A stretch of 64,000 bases of DNA from Flavobacteriales bacterium (GTDB lineage Bacteria; Bacteroidota; Bacteroidia; Flavobacteriales; Schleiferiaceae): the NCBI GenBank assembly GCA_017795025.1, contig CP051243.1:1736001-1800000 (forward strand). Direction: 5' to 3'. This document shows positions 53,566 through 63,687 of this stretch, in pieces. The notes beneath the pieces are model-generated. The model was not told where the DNA came from and did not search any database. It worked only from the letters and a program-made list of their open reading frames with translations. The translations under genes and the position numbers were made by a program. Numbering within the stretch: position 1 is the stretch's first letter; every line of letters begins with the position of its first letter.

Positions 53566-55203
53566 CTAGTCTCTCGCTAAAAACGGATATCCGTAATGTT
53601 CAGGGGTAAGTAAGGTTTCTTTAATTAAGCGTGGGCTCACCCAGCGGTAAAGATTTTGCTTAGAACCAGCCTTATCATTGGTACCAGAAGCACGAGCGCC
53701 CCCGAAAGGTTGCTGACCTACCACGGCACCAGTTGGCTTATCATTAATATAGAAGTTCCCCGCCGCATTGCGTAAAGCGCGCTCCCCTACTTCTAAGGCG
53801 TAACGATCTTCGGAGAACAAAGCTCCCGTTAAGGCGTAAGGAGAAGTTTCATCTACCAATTTCAAAGTAGCCTCATACTCATTTTCGGGGTATACATAAA
53901 TAGTTAATACCGGCCCAAAAAGCTCTTCCTCCATAGTGGTATACTTCGGATCGGTAGTTACAATTACCGTTGGCTCCACAAAGTAGCCCTTGCTCTTATC
54001 GTAGTTTCCACCGGCAATAATCTCTGCCGCGCTATCTGCTTTGGCCTGATCGATATACTTGGCTAGCTTATCAAAGGAACCTTCGTGAATTACGGCGGTG
54101 ATAAAGTTTTCAAAATCACGGGGGCTTCCCATTTTAAGTTCAGCCATGGTGTTTACCAAACCTTCCTTAACCTCGGCCCATAAATTACTGGGGATATAGG
54201 CTCGGGAGGCGGCACTACATTTTTGTCCTTGGAATTCAAAAGCGCCACGTACCAGGGCAGTTACTACCTGCTGTACCTTAGAGCTGCGGTGCACCATCAC
54301 AAAATCCTTTCCGCCAGTTTCACCAACAATGCGTGGATAAGTGCGGTACTTGGTAATATTGTTTCCGATGGTTTTCCAGATGTCTTGGAAAACGGTAGTG
54401 GAACCTGTGTAATGCAAGCCGGCGAAATCAGGATGTGCAAATACGATATCCGCCGTTTCCTGAGGATCGGTGATAATCATATTGATCACGCCAGGAGGCA
54501 TGCCTGCTTCTTCAAAGATTTCCATCAATAAATGGGCAGAGTAAATCTGACTTAAAGAAGGTTTCCAAACCACGGTATTGCCCATCATTGCCATACTGCT
54601 TGGCAAGTTGCCGGCAATAGCGGTAAAGTTAAAAGGAGTAATGGCAAAGGTGAAACCTTCTAAGGGACGGTAATCCACGCGGTTCCATAAACCAGAATGG
54701 GAATGGGTATAGGGTTGCTCCGCGTAAATCTCGGTTGCATACTGAACGTTAAAACGCAAGAAATCGGCCAACTCACAAGCGGAGTCAATCTCTGCTTGGA
54801 AAATGGTTTTCGACTGCTGAATCATAGTAGCCGCATTAATTCTAGCGCGATAAGGTCCCGCTACTAAATCGGCGGCCTTCATAAAAATTGCAGAGCGGTT
54901 GGCCCAAGACATGTTTTCCCAGGCTTCCTTGGCATTTAAAGATGCGGCAATGGCATCATGTACATGCTGAGCGGTTCCAAAATGAAAAGAACCTACATCA
55001 TGCTGATGATCATGGGGAGGTAAAACACGCATGGTTTTGTCTGTGCGCACCTTTTCGCCATTAATAACCATTGGTATATCGATAGACTCAGCCCACATTT
55101 TATCGTAGGCCGCTTGAACCTCGGCACGTTCGGCAGAACCAGGAGCGTAGTCCTTAATAGGTTCATTAATCGCTTGAGGCACTTGGTAAAAGCCTTTTTC
55201 CAT
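53566..55203 (-). CDS. pruA: 1-pyrroline-5-carboxylate dehydrogenase
   Basis: This 545-residue aldehyde dehydrogenase oxidises pyrroline-5-carboxylate to glutamate in proline degradation. Motifs are TPFNFTAIAGNLPSSMAMMG, the catalytic glutamate in VGETGGKDFVMVHR (about 290), the catalytic cysteine in FEFQGQKCSAASRAYIP (about 327) and FYINDKPTGAVVGQQPFGG. It is monocistronic, with its own promoter and terminator. Confidence 0.95.
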   Translation of the reverse strand: MEKGFYQVPQAINEPIKDYAPGSAERAEVQAAYDKMWAESIDIPMVINGEKVRTDKTMRVLPPHDHQHDVGSFHFGTAQHVHDAIAASLNAKEAWENMSWANRSAIFMKAADLVAGPYRARINAATMIQQSKTIFQAEIDSACELADFLRFNVQYATEIYAEQPYTHSHSGLWNRVDYRPLEGFTFAITPFNFTAIAGNLPSSMAMMGNTVVWKPSLSQIYSAHLLMEIFEEAGMPPGVINMIITDPQETADIVFAHPDFAGLHYTGSTTVFQDIWKTIGNNITKYRTYPRIVGETGGKDFVMVHRSSKVQQVVTALVRGAFEFQGQKCSAASRAYIPSNLWAEVKEGLVNTMAELKMGSPRDFENFITAVIHEGSFDKLAKYIDQAKADSAAEIIAGGNYDKSKGYFVEPTVIVTTDPKYTTMEEELFGPVLTIYVYPENEYEATLKLVDETSPYALTGALFSEDRYALEVGERALRNAAGNFYINDKPTGAVVGQQPFGGARASGTNDKAGSKQNLYRWVSPRLIKETLLTPEHYGYPFLARD

Positions 55204-55234
55204 TTTATTTTTTTTAAGAGGTTTAAAAGCTGCC

Positions 55235-55260
55235 CAAAGGTACGTTTAAATGGTCGGCAA
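55235..55260 (-). promoter_or_regulatory. pruA promoter
   Basis: TACCTTTG (55242-55235) is an exact -7 match on the minus strand, with a TTG 15 nt upstream (shorter than the usual spacing). The pruA start follows 31 nt later. Confidence 0.5.
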
Positions 55261-55298
55261 AAAAAGGAGCTTAACTCACATTGGCCTCCTTTGAGGCG

Positions 55299-55952
55299 CT
55301 AAGCCTGCTTGGGGTTATCCTTCGCTTTTCGCGCGATTTGAATTACCTTGGGAACCGAAGACTGACTCGAAAACAGAAGCGCCGATAAGTGTGTCTGAAA
55401 CCAGGCGCCAGTATCAATATACCAGGCGTTCTCTTGGGGTCGAAAGAGCGGTTTGCCTGCGCTAATAATGTTATGACCAATTACCTGCACCTTAGGCAAT
55501 CGCTTTAAAGACTTTCTATTTTTTAGTAATCCGTTAATATCGGACGGGTTAAAGGGGTCTTTGGCGTTTTCAGATAAACCAGCATGACTCACATAAAGTT
55601 GTCCATTCTCCCAGTGCAGCGGCCATAATTTCACTTGCTTGTACACCTCTTTAGGTTCTAAGCCATAGTGCTCTAACTCTTTACACAGGGCCAAATAATT
55701 CTTAGATCGAGATTGCGCCTGAAAGTGCTCCAAGAACCATTGCTCGTGGTTTCCGCGAATCAACACCACCTTTTGGGGGTGCAGATTTTGCAACTTAAGG
55801 GCATACTTTATCGTCTTAGCCGAATGCGGACCTTTATTAATAAGGTCGCCTATCAAAATTAAATCATCCTCCTCCGGGCGCCAATGCTCTTTGAGCAGGG
55901 CCTTTAGGGTATGGTAGCAACCATGCACATCGCCGACGATGAGCACTCCCAT
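55299..55952 (-). CDS. Calcineurin-like metallophosphoesterase (PrpE/Ap4A-hydrolase type)
   Basis: The 217-residue protein has the metal-binding motifs VGDVHGCYHTLKALL, LIGDLINKGPHSAKT and IRGNHEQWFLEHF, plus VSHAGLSENA and VIGHNIISAGKPLF. These are shared by PrpE-type bis(5'-nucleosyl)-tetraphosphatases and serine/threonine phosphatases. The substrate is not certain. It lies 9 nt downstream of the dnaN stop on the same strand. Confidence 0.88.
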   Translation of the reverse strand: MGVLIVGDVHGCYHTLKALLKEHWRPEEDDLILIGDLINKGPHSAKTIKYALKLQNLHPQKVVLIRGNHEQWFLEHFQAQSRSKNYLALCKELEHYGLEPKEVYKQVKLWPLHWENGQLYVSHAGLSENAKDPFNPSDINGLLKNRKSLKRLPKVQVIGHNIISAGKPLFRPQENAWYIDTGAWFQTHLSALLFSSQSSVPKVIQIARKAKDNPKQA

Positions 55953-55961
55953 TCTAAGTTT

Positions 55962-57083
55962 TTAGGAATTCAGCATCACTGGCATTACCAGCATCAGGAT
56001 ATCCTCACCATCTTCTAAGGCATCTGCCGGAAGAATGATGCCTGCGCGGTTAGGGGCCGACATTTCCAAGTGAATGTTTTCGGACTCCAAATTGGTTAGC
56101 ATCTCGGTTAGGAAACGAGAGTTAAACCCAATCTCCATATCGTCGCCTTGATAATTACAAGTAAGACGCTCATGAGCCTTATTAGAGAAGTCTACATCCT
56201 CAGCCATGATTTGCAACTCGCTGCCCGCCATTTTTAGGCGTACCTGATGAGTTGTTTTATTCGAGAAAATAGCTACCCGCTTGGAAGAGCTTAAGAACTT
56301 ACTGCGCTCAATTTCCAAAACGTTGGGGTTTTCCTTGGGAATTACCGCCTCGTAATTCGGATACTTCCCATCAATCAAGCGACTGGATAAAACGATATTT
56401 TCAAACTCAAAACGAGCATTGGTTTCATTGTAATGAATCTTAACCTCATCGCCAATCGAAGCTAAGGTAGACTTCAAAATGTTGAGTGGCTTGCGGGGCA
56501 TGATAAACTCAGCGGTATGATCCGCCTGAATATCATTGCGACGATAACGCACTAATTTATGAGCGTCGGTAGCTACAAAGGTTAAATTCTCGGAGCTAAA
56601 CTGGAAGAAAACCCCCGACATTACCGGTCTTAAATCATCATTACCTGCGGCAAATAAAGTCTTATTAATGGCCGTGGCTAAAATCTCGGCCGAAATCACC
56701 GTAGTGCTCACATCCTCCATTTCCGGAAGCTGTGGGAACTCATCGCCTTCTACATACGCCAAGCTATAGCGTCCATAGTCGGATGAAATCTCCACCGTCA
56801 TACTCGAATCGTCGGTTGTAAAAGTTACCGGTTGTTCGGGCAGCGCCTTTAGGCCATCCAAAAGCAAACGCGCGGGAACGGCTGCAATTCCGTCTTCATC
56901 GCCTTGCACTTCCAAGGTTGATTTAATAGTCGATTCTAAATCGGAAGCCGAAATGCTCAATTGAGAACCCTCTAGCTCTAAGAGGAAATTATCGAGAATG
57001 GGTAAAGTGTTATTGTTGTTGAGTACACCTCCCACAATTTGCAACTGCTTTAAGAGCGCTCCGCTGGAAACGATGAATTTCAT
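55962..57083 (-). CDS. dnaN: DNA polymerase III beta subunit (sliding clamp)
   Basis: I start at the ATG at 57083 (MKFIVSSGALLKQLQIVGGV, 373 residues); an in-frame ATG at 57113 falls in the -7 element. Three clamp domains are visible, with LPILDNFLLELEGSQLSISA, GDEFPQLPEME and the C-terminal IILPADALEDGEDILMLVMP plus VMLNS. The clamp tethers the replicase to DNA. The gene is in a two-gene unit with the phosphoesterase. Confidence 0.97.
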   Translation of the reverse strand: MKFIVSSGALLKQLQIVGGVLNNNNTLPILDNFLLELEGSQLSISASDLESTIKSTLEVQGDEDGIAAVPARLLLDGLKALPEQPVTFTTDDSSMTVEISSDYGRYSLAYVEGDEFPQLPEMEDVSTTVISAEILATAINKTLFAAGNDDLRPVMSGVFFQFSSENLTFVATDAHKLVRYRRNDIQADHTAEFIMPRKPLNILKSTLASIGDEVKIHYNETNARFEFENIVLSSRLIDGKYPNYEAVIPKENPNVLEIERSKFLSSSKRVAIFSNKTTHQVRLKMAGSELQIMAEDVDFSNKAHERLTCNYQGDDMEIGFNSRFLTEMLTNLESENIHLEMSAPNRAGIILPADALEDGEDILMLVMPVMLNS

Positions 57084-57110
57084 AGATCCGCTTTTGGTAA
57101 AAATTATTCG

Positions 57111-57143
57111 CAAATATAGCCACTTCCGCGGCCTTCATTTCAA
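57111..57143 (-). promoter_or_regulatory. dnaN promoter
   Basis: TTG (57143-57141), a 22-nt spacer and an exact TATATTTG (57118-57111) on the minus strand lie 28 nt upstream of the dnaN start. Confidence 0.65.
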
Positions 57144-57162
57144 TGCTTGGAAAAATTTCCCT

Positions 57163-58182
57163 TTACTCTTCGTCTAAGAGTAATTCTGACTTTGATTTCA
57201 AGATATTTCTAAGGCCATAAAACTGCAAGAGCACCATGCGCTCATCATTAATAAAGCCATGCATGCGATCGGGGTCAAAGAACGACTGGGGGTCGTCGTA
57301 ATCGATGGTTTCGGGAGCGGCCTTAATGCGGTAACCCGTTACCTTGGTTTCCTCCCCAGAGGTACTGCGCACCTTTAAAGTAAATAAGGGGGTGGAAGCT
57401 AAAAGGGAATCTCTACGGCTATAAATGGGGTCGGAAGGAATAATCTCTCCTTCATACTTCAACTTGGCGCATGCAGCCAAATACATCTGCCCTTTTAAGG
57501 GGCTAAAGTTTTCTTCTACATTTTTACTAGCCGCCGAAACTAGGTAGATGCTATCCGGCGAAAAAACGCGAATATTAAAGCTTTCCTCCAGAGAATCGGG
57601 GTAGATCATTTCTACCTCCTTAATATTACGGGCATTCATCCGCACTAAATCGCGCGAACGCCAGAGATAAGGCTCGGAAATAAATCGAGTATTTAAGAAT
57701 CCGTTAAAACCTGGAATATGCACGGCATAGGGTAAATCTCCACCTTCTAATTTCATATACGTGCCCATTTCACTCGGGGTAGGCAACCCTACATAGAGCA
57801 CTTTGGCCAATTGGCCATTTTGATAAATCTCCACCTTCTTCCCGTACACCGATAGTTGGCGCTCCACCTCCGGAATCATGCGCTGGGGCAAGAAGTTTTT
57901 CATTTCCATGCGGTATAGAGTTTCCAATAAAACTTCAATCGCATCGCGTCGCACGAATTGCCCTCCTTCCATTTGCCAGCCATCGCTAGTTCTTTTTAAA
58001 CTGGCCGAGCTGGGACTCTTATCGCTAATCACAATTTTGTTGATGGAAGCCGTGTCCTTTACAGCAAAGGCATAGTTCTCGGGTCCCTCTAAGGTAGAAC
58101 CACCCGAATCTTGATTCAATAAATATCCGGCCACCGCCAGCAAAAGGATAAAAATGACGAGATATAATAAGTTGCGTTTCAT
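57163..58182 (-). CDS. DUF4340 protein next to gldG
   Basis: The 339-residue protein has one N-terminal membrane helix (LLYLVIFILLLAVAGYLL) and a periplasmic part with the DUF4340 pattern (FAVKDTASINKIVISDKSPS, GGQFVRRDAIEVLLETLYRM). DUF4340 proteins often accompany GldG-like ABC transporter components. It overlaps gldG by one base, so it is in the gld operon. A part in gliding or T9SS is inference. Confidence 0.85.
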   Translation of the reverse strand: MKRNLLYLVIFILLLAVAGYLLNQDSGGSTLEGPENYAFAVKDTASINKIVISDKSPSSASLKRTSDGWQMEGGQFVRRDAIEVLLETLYRMEMKNFLPQRMIPEVERQLSVYGKKVEIYQNGQLAKVLYVGLPTPSEMGTYMKLEGGDLPYAVHIPGFNGFLNTRFISEPYLWRSRDLVRMNARNIKEVEMIYPDSLEESFNIRVFSPDSIYLVSAASKNVEENFSPLKGQMYLAACAKLKYEGEIIPSDPIYSRRDSLLASTPLFTLKVRSTSGEETKVTGYRIKAAPETIDYDDPQSFFDPDRMHGFINDERMVLLQFYGLRNILKSKSELLLDEE

Positions 58183-59897
58183 TAAGACAAGTATTTACGT
58201 CGACGCCAGAAAAAGTTAAGCAGTCCAAAAATGAGGATAGACAATACCGGTATCAGCGTATTGACCAACTGCCATGTTAATCGTTGCTTCTTTACCCGAT
58301 CTAAATCCAATAATCGAATCTTGAGTTCCCGAGAGCGAATATCAATCAGGCCACTATCATCGAGCATATAATCGATGGCGTTTACCAGAAAGTCTTTATT
58401 GCCGTACTGCGTGCCCGTATACTGATCATAGCCCAATGGCAGAGGTGCTCCTTTAGGGATGTCTCGGTTTACAATATTGAATTGATTGCGGATGATATCG
58501 CCATCGGAAACGACCAACATTTGGTTTTCCACCGATACCTCCTTCATTTTTAGGGGCTCTCCATTTTCCTTGGGCTTGATACGGTTTTGATAAAGGGATT
58601 CAAATTTCCCTTCCAAAAGAATCGCCAATGGAATGCCTCGTTCGCGAAAGCGCTCGGGCGGAGGTGGTTGGTATAAATCGGCTAAGCTTACAATGGCCGG
58701 ACTCGCTCGTCGGGCGCTGTATGGGGAACTGCGCAGCAGCACCGTTTTTTGCACACCCTTGGCAATTACGGTATCCAAACTGGATCCAAACTGCACCCAC
58801 ACCGCATTTAAATCCTTAACCACCGGATGCTTGCTTTGCGGCATCAACATTGGGAAGTAAATCCAGGGGCGCATTTCCCGTTGATCATTAACCCTGGCGG
58901 CCACTCGATCGACCACCAAATCGGTATTTACGCGTACTCCGTATTTAAAGAGGAGGTCGTTAAGCTGTAATCGATCAAAGAGGGGCAGACTCATAAACTG
59001 CGATTTCTCGCTCAAGCTATCCATCGCCGCCTCTACCCCATCGAGGAGCCAAATGGCTTTACCGCCATTCATCACATACTGATCCAATAAATATTTATCC
59101 AGGTCGGTAAAGGCCTTATTCGGCTTGGCAATAATCATCGCGTCGAAGCGGTTTAGTCGCGTTTGTTGTTGTGCCACACTTAATTGCTCGCCGGTGGAAT
59201 CACTTTTAAATTCCCGGATATTAAAGAGGTTTACCTGATAATTACCACTGAGCTCTCGCGCAAAATCGGCTACCTCCCGCGGACCTAATTCACCATGCCC
59301 CTGTAAAAAGCCCACCAAGGGTTTGTTTACTTGCGTTAAACTGCGAATGGCACTGGCCAGACTAAATTCCAGATTTTCAATACTACTATTTATCTGCTGC
59401 TCTGGGGCCATACCCAATTGCGACTGCAAGAGTTGGGCGGGCATTTCCGCATCACCATAGCTTAAAATAGCCCCGGGGAAAATGGTTTGCACGGCACTGC
59501 CCCCATCTTTATTTATGGATAATTGATAGGGCTTTAAACCCTTAAACTGCAACTGCTGAAAAAGCGTATTGGTTTCTTCCTCCGAAGCATTCTTAGTAGG
59601 ATCTACAAAGGTGTATTGCAAGTTGGGGTTATAAGCCCTAAACTCATCCAACATTTGACGAGTTTCCAATTGCAAGCGCTGGAATCCGGCCGGAAAGCTA
59701 CCGTCCAAATAAACCTTAACTAAAACTACATCATCAAAACTTTCTAAAAGCTCTACCGTAGCGTCGGAAAGACTGTATCGCTTTTCTGCCGTAAGGTCTA
59801 AACGGAAAAACTTTAAACTCCCTATTAAATTAAGGAGTACCAAGATGCCCGTAAAGATGGCGAATCGGAATAGATCTCTGCGTTTCTTCATTACCAC
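58182..59897 (-). CDS. gldG: Gliding motility ABC transporter component GldG
   Basis: The 571-residue protein has an N-terminal membrane helix (LFRFAIFTGILVLLNLIGSL), a long periplasmic domain (RFDAMIIAKPNKAFTDLDKY, GKAIWLLDGVEAA) and a C-terminal helix (LIPVLSILIFGLLNFFWRRR). It pairs with GldF and an ATPase GldA, which is not in this window. The start may be at 59897 or at the in-frame ATG at 59891. It overlaps gldF by 7 bp. Confidence 0.92.
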   Translation of the reverse strand: MVMKKRRDLFRFAIFTGILVLLNLIGSLKFFRLDLTAEKRYSLSDATVELLESFDDVVLVKVYLDGSFPAGFQRLQLETRQMLDEFRAYNPNLQYTFVDPTKNASEEETNTLFQQLQFKGLKPYQLSINKDGGSAVQTIFPGAILSYGDAEMPAQLLQSQLGMAPEQQINSSIENLEFSLASAIRSLTQVNKPLVGFLQGHGELGPREVADFARELSGNYQVNLFNIREFKSDSTGEQLSVAQQQTRLNRFDAMIIAKPNKAFTDLDKYLLDQYVMNGGKAIWLLDGVEAAMDSLSEKSQFMSLPLFDRLQLNDLLFKYGVRVNTDLVVDRVAARVNDQREMRPWIYFPMLMPQSKHPVVKDLNAVWVQFGSSLDTVIAKGVQKTVLLRSSPYSARRASPAIVSLADLYQPPPPERFRERGIPLAILLEGKFESLYQNRIKPKENGEPLKMKEVSVENQMLVVSDGDIIRNQFNIVNRDIPKGAPLPLGYDQYTGTQYGNKDFLVNAIDYMLDDSGLIDIRSRELKIRLLDLDRVKKQRLTWQLVNTLIPVLSILIFGLLNFFWRRRKYLS

Positions 59898-60622
59898 TTC
59901 CGACTTTGAATTACTACCCGGGTAGCTCCCAAGAATAGCGCGATTACACTTAGGAAATACAACAAATCACGACTATCGAGCACCCCTCTACTCATGGATA
60001 CATAATGCTCGTTGATGCCCAATTTAAGAATCAGTAAATCAGCTGATCCAAAAAGTTCGAAACCAGCAATTTGATCAAATCCATAAAAAACAAAGAAGCA
60101 CAGGAACATCCCTAAGAGGAAGGCCACGATTTGATTATCCGTTAAACTAGAGGCAAATAGCCCGATACTTAAAAAGGCCGAACCTAAAAATAGTAAGCCA
60201 ATGTAGGAGCCAAAGGTTCCGCCGCTATCGATATTGCCGCTGGGATTGCCAAGAACCACCACCGAGTAATAGTAAATCAGAGTAGGCAGCAAAGCCAGTA
60301 AGAGCAAGAGTACTCCGGCGGTGTATTTTGCTAAAACGATTTGGATATCGGAGAGCGGCTTGGTTAGTAGTATTTCCATAGTACCGGCTTTCTTTTCATC
60401 GGCGAAAAGCCGCATGCTTAAAGCGGGAATGAGAAATAAAAATACCCAGGGAGAGATGGTAAACAAGTTCCCGAGGGAAGCATAGCCTCCATCTAAAATG
60501 TTAAAATTCCCAGGAAATAACCAGAGGAAGACCCCATTAATAAGGAGGTACACCAGGATTACTAGGTATCCGATGATACTCCCAAAAAAGGATCGAATTT
60601 CTTTTTGAATTAAGGCTATCAT
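59891..60622 (-). CDS. gldF: Gliding motility ABC transporter permease GldF
   Basis: The 243-residue membrane protein has six helices and the ABC-2 permease motif RLFADEKKAGTMEILLTKPL. It is a GldF-like protein by length and by its partner GldG. It overlaps the ABM gene by 4 bp (ATGA). The whole run from the SAM hydrolase to the DUF4340 gene is tightly packed. Confidence 0.93.
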   Translation of the reverse strand: MIALIQKEIRSFFGSIIGYLVILVYLLINGVFLWLFPGNFNILDGGYASLGNLFTISPWVFLFLIPALSMRLFADEKKAGTMEILLTKPLSDIQIVLAKYTAGVLLLLLALLPTLIYYYSVVVLGNPSGNIDSGGTFGSYIGLLFLGSAFLSIGLFASSLTDNQIVAFLLGMFLCFFVFYGFDQIAGFELFGSADLLILKLGINEHYVSMSRGVLDSRDLLYFLSVIALFLGATRVVIQSRKW

Positions 60623-60915
60623 CGCAGCGCTTCAATTTCTTGTGTACTCCAAGCTTCGGGCTTGGCTTTGAAAAGGGTTTTGGTAAAGGCCCATACCCCT
60701 TGAAAAAGTTCGGATTTACGGTAGGCTTCCAAATGCTCTTCTCCTTGCCACCAGCTATAGGTGAAGTAAACATTTGAATTATGGATATCGTTTAAAAGAA
60801 GTAAGCGTTCACATCCGGCGAAAGCCCGAATTTGGGCTTTATGCTTATGGAAGTTTTCCAAAAAAGCAGGCACAGCCTCTTCTTTAAAAGTCATTTTTAC
60901 GATCCGTACGATCAT
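60619..60915 (-). CDS. Antibiotic biosynthesis monooxygenase (ABM) family protein
   Basis: The 98-residue protein has the ABM ferredoxin-like pattern: IVRIVKMTFKEEAVPAFLEN, KAQIRAFAGCERLLLLND and FTYSWWQGEEHLEAYRKSEL. Family members are small monooxygenases or heme/quinone-related proteins. It overlaps its neighbours by 4 bp on both sides. The substrate is unknown. Confidence 0.85.
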   Translation of the reverse strand: MIVRIVKMTFKEEAVPAFLENFHKHKAQIRAFAGCERLLLLNDIHNSNVYFTYSWWQGEEHLEAYRKSELFQGVWAFTKTLFKAKPEAWSTQEIEALR

Positions 60916-61709
60916 TCGTAATTGATGCTTATTTCGTTCATAACACCTAAGCCCAACAAGCTACTAGCGCCATTTACCTCGCGGCTGCGCGGGTCTCGGT
61001 AGGCAATTTCCAGCAAACCTAAAGAATTAATTAGGGCTAGAACCCCATCTTGTGCATTATCCTGATAGGACTTAGCGATCTTACTTAAGGACTTGTTTCG
61101 GGGCAAATTTATTTCCAATCGGGTCGACTTCAAAGCTTCTTGTAGTTCCTTTCGACTCAAATTGGTGATCAGGTTGCCATAATTATCCACATAAATCACA
61201 TGCCCTATAATACGCTTACGCTGATGGTCGACGTTGGGCTTGGGTAAATAAGCGCGTTTTAAAGTTTCATGGGCCTTACCGAGCATGCTTAAAGAACCTC
61301 CTTTAGCCAGATGCACGGCCGCTTTGGCTAAGAAGTCGCGGCCCGGAAAAAGCGAATTCAACTGCTCCCCTATTTCAATCCGATGGACCGCCTTAGCCTT
61401 TCGGGAGGCTTGTAGAAGACTGAGCACGCCATTATCGGCGGCGATAAAAAACTGCCCATCCATTTCCATGGCCAGCCAAGTATTATTGCCGCCTAATTCG
61501 GAATTTAAAATCAGATGAACCGTGCCCACTGGAAAGCTGGAAAAGGTATTGCCAATAACAAAAGCCGCTTCAATTAAATCGCCCGGAGAAAGATCATGCG
61601 ACAGGTCCACCACCTTTAGCTCTGGAGCTAAGGAACTTAGTACCCCAAGTACGATACCGCGGTGGGGATCTTTATGACCATAATCGGAACTAAAGCTGAT
61701 CAATGACAT
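60912..61709 (-). CDS. SAM hydroxide adenosyltransferase (DUF62 family)
   Basis: The 265-residue protein has the family motifs FSSDYGHKDPHRGIVLGVL, LSHDLSPGDLIEAAFVIGNT, FIAADNGVLSLL and YVDNYGNLITNLSRKEL. These enzymes convert S-adenosylmethionine to adenosine and methionine with water as nucleophile. It is the first gene of the gldFG unit and divergent from phoH. Confidence 0.9.
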   Translation of the reverse strand: MSLISFSSDYGHKDPHRGIVLGVLSSLAPELKVVDLSHDLSPGDLIEAAFVIGNTFSSFPVGTVHLILNSELGGNNTWLAMEMDGQFFIAADNGVLSLLQASRKAKAVHRIEIGEQLNSLFPGRDFLAKAAVHLAKGGSLSMLGKAHETLKRAYLPKPNVDHQRKRIIGHVIYVDNYGNLITNLSRKELQEALKSTRLEINLPRNKSLSKIAKSYQDNAQDGVLALINSLGLLEIAYRDPRSREVNGASSLLGLGVMNEISINYE

Positions 61710-61799
61710 AGGCTAGTGAATCGGCCTTTTTGTTGTTATTTTGTAAAGCAAAAGTATTTAAAACAAGCGCAAGCTATAACCCTAAGAACACTAAGTAAT

Positions 61800-62756
61800 T
61801 TGACTGAAAAAATCCTAAGCATCGACTCCGTTGATCCCTTGGAAATTTATGGTGCTAATAATAAGTACTTAAATCTCATCAAAGCGTATTTTCCCGAATT
61901 AAAGATTATCGCCCGGGGCGGACAAATAAAGGTAAATGGTGAGGAAAGTCAAATTCTCAAATTTGAAGAAAAGGTTGAGGAAATCATTAACTACCTACAC
62001 CGCTATAATTCCTTAAGTATAAACCAGATGGACCGCATCCTGAAGGATGAAATGGTGGTGGAGTCGAAAGACAATGCCAATAGCGATACCATCCTTTACG
62101 GAACTAATGGGCAAGCCATAAAGGCCCGCACCCTTAACCAGCGGAGGATGTTAAAATCGATTGAGCAAAATGATGTGCTCTTTGCAGTTGGACCAGCGGG
62201 AACTGGGAAAACCTATACCGCTGTTGCCCTCGCCGTGCGAGCCTTAAAAAACAAGGAGGTAAAACGCATCATCTTAACCCGTCCTGCGGTGGAGGCTGGT
62301 GAAAACCTGGGTTTCCTTCCGGGTGACTTAAAAGAAAAACTCGACCCTTATTTGCAACCGCTTTACGATGCCTTAAGGGAAATGATTCCCCCCGAAAAGC
62401 TGGCCTTTTACCTCGAAAGCGGGGTCATTCAAATTGCACCTTTGGCTTTTATGCGCGGTAGAACCTTGGATCGGGCTTTTGTGATTTTGGATGAAGCCCA
62501 AAACACCACCCACGCCCAAATGAAAATGTTCCTTACCCGTATGGGCGCTTCTGCCAAATTTGTGGTTACGGGCGATGCCAGTCAAATTGATTTGCCCCGC
62601 AAACAAGTTTCGGGCTTAAAGGAAGCACTGCGCATCTTGAAAAACATTGAAGGCATCGACATTATATTCCTAGAAGAAAACGATGTAATTCGTCACCAAT
62701 TGGTGAAAAACATAATCCGCGCTTACGACAAAAATGAAAGCACTGACAAAAACTAA
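61800..62756 (+). CDS. phoH: PhoH-family ATPase
   Basis: I use the TTG at 61800 ([20 protein letters not shown], 318 residues). An in-frame ATG at 61716 would put a promoter-like TATTTTG (61737-61743) inside the gene. Motifs are Walker [36 protein letters not shown] and Walker [20 protein letters not shown]. PhoH proteins are ATPases/helicases linked to RNA. It overlaps purC by 23 bp. Confidence 0.9.
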   Translation: MTEKILSIDSVDPLEIYGANNKYLNLIKAYFPELKIIARGGQIKVNGEESQILKFEEKVEEIINYLHRYNSLSINQMDRILKDEMVVESKDNANSDTILYGTNGQAIKARTLNQRRMLKSIEQNDVLFAVGPAGTGKTYTAVALAVRALKNKEVKRIILTRPAVEAGENLGFLPGDLKEKLDPYLQPLYDALREMIPPEKLAFYLESGVIQIAPLAFMRGRTLDRAFVILDEAQNTTHAQMKMFLTRMGASAKFVVTGDASQIDLPRKQVSGLKEALRILKNIEGIDIIFLEENDVIRHQLVKNIIRAYDKNESTDKN

Positions 62757-63687
62757 TTTCAATTTCCCGGGTCAAACCCATTTTTACCAGGGTAAGGTAA
62801 GGGATGTGTACAGCCTCGAAAATGAGCTTTTGGTAATGGTCGCCTCCGATCGAATTTCGGCTTTTGACGTGGTGCTCCCCAAAGGCATTCCCGGCAAGGG
62901 GCAGGTACTTAATCAAATTGCGAACTACTTCCTTGATGCTACAGAGGACATTGTTCCCAATTGGAAAAAGGTGATGGCCGACCCCATGGTGACCATCGGC
63001 ACTAAAGCCGAACCCTTTAAAGTAGAAATGGTTATTCGAGGCTACCTAACCGGCCATGCCTGGCGCACCTATAAAAGTGGCTTGCGGGAACTTTGCGGGG
63101 TAGCCCTACCGGAGGGAATGGTCGAAAATCAAGCTTTCCCAGAAGCTATTATCACCCCTACTACCAAGGCAGATCAAGGCTTACATGATGAAGATATTAG
63201 CCGGGAGGCCATTTTGGCCCAGGGCATTGTTAGTGAAAGCGATTACCTGCAACTTGAAGCCTATACCAAAGCCCTCTTCCAAAAGGGGCAGGCCATGGCT
63301 AAAGAACGTGGGCTTATTTTGGTGGATACCAAATATGAATTCGGAAAAAACGCTCAGGGAGAAATTATCCTTATCGATGAAATTCACACCCCCGACTCCT
63401 CACGCTACTTTTATGCCGAAGGTTATGAGGAAAGACTTCAGGCCGGCGAACCGCAAAGGCAGTTAAGTAAGGAGTTTGTGCGGGAATGGCTGATGGCGAA
63501 TGGCTTTCAGGGTAAAGATGGACAAAAGGTCCCCGAGATGACCGAGGCTTTTGTACAGGAAGTATCCGATCGATATGCAGAGCTCTTCGAAAAAATTACG
63601 GGGCAGTCTTTTGAAGCCCAAAACTCGAATGACCCCGAAACACGTATTCAAGAAAACGTTTTACAACACTTAAAGCAGTTATCATGA
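62734..63687 (+). CDS. purC: Phosphoribosylaminoimidazole-succinocarboxamide synthase
   Basis: PurC (SAICAR synthase) links CAIR and aspartate in purine synthesis. The 317-residue protein has [68 protein letters not shown] and [14 protein letters not shown]. This longer form (about 310 residues) is usual in Bacteroidota. Its start lies inside the end of phoH, and its stop overlaps the next gene by 4 bp. Confidence 0.96.
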   Translation: MKALTKTNFNFPGQTHFYQGKVRDVYSLENELLVMVASDRISAFDVVLPKGIPGKGQVLNQIANYFLDATEDIVPNWKKVMADPMVTIGTKAEPFKVEMVIRGYLTGHAWRTYKSGLRELCGVALPEGMVENQAFPEAIITPTTKADQGLHDEDISREAILAQGIVSESDYLQLEAYTKALFQKGQAMAKERGLILVDTKYEFGKNAQGEIILIDEIHTPDSSRYFYAEGYEERLQAGEPQRQLSKEFVREWLMANGFQGKDGQKVPEMTEAFVQEVSDRYAELFEKITGQSFEAQNSNDPETRIQENVLQHLKQLS

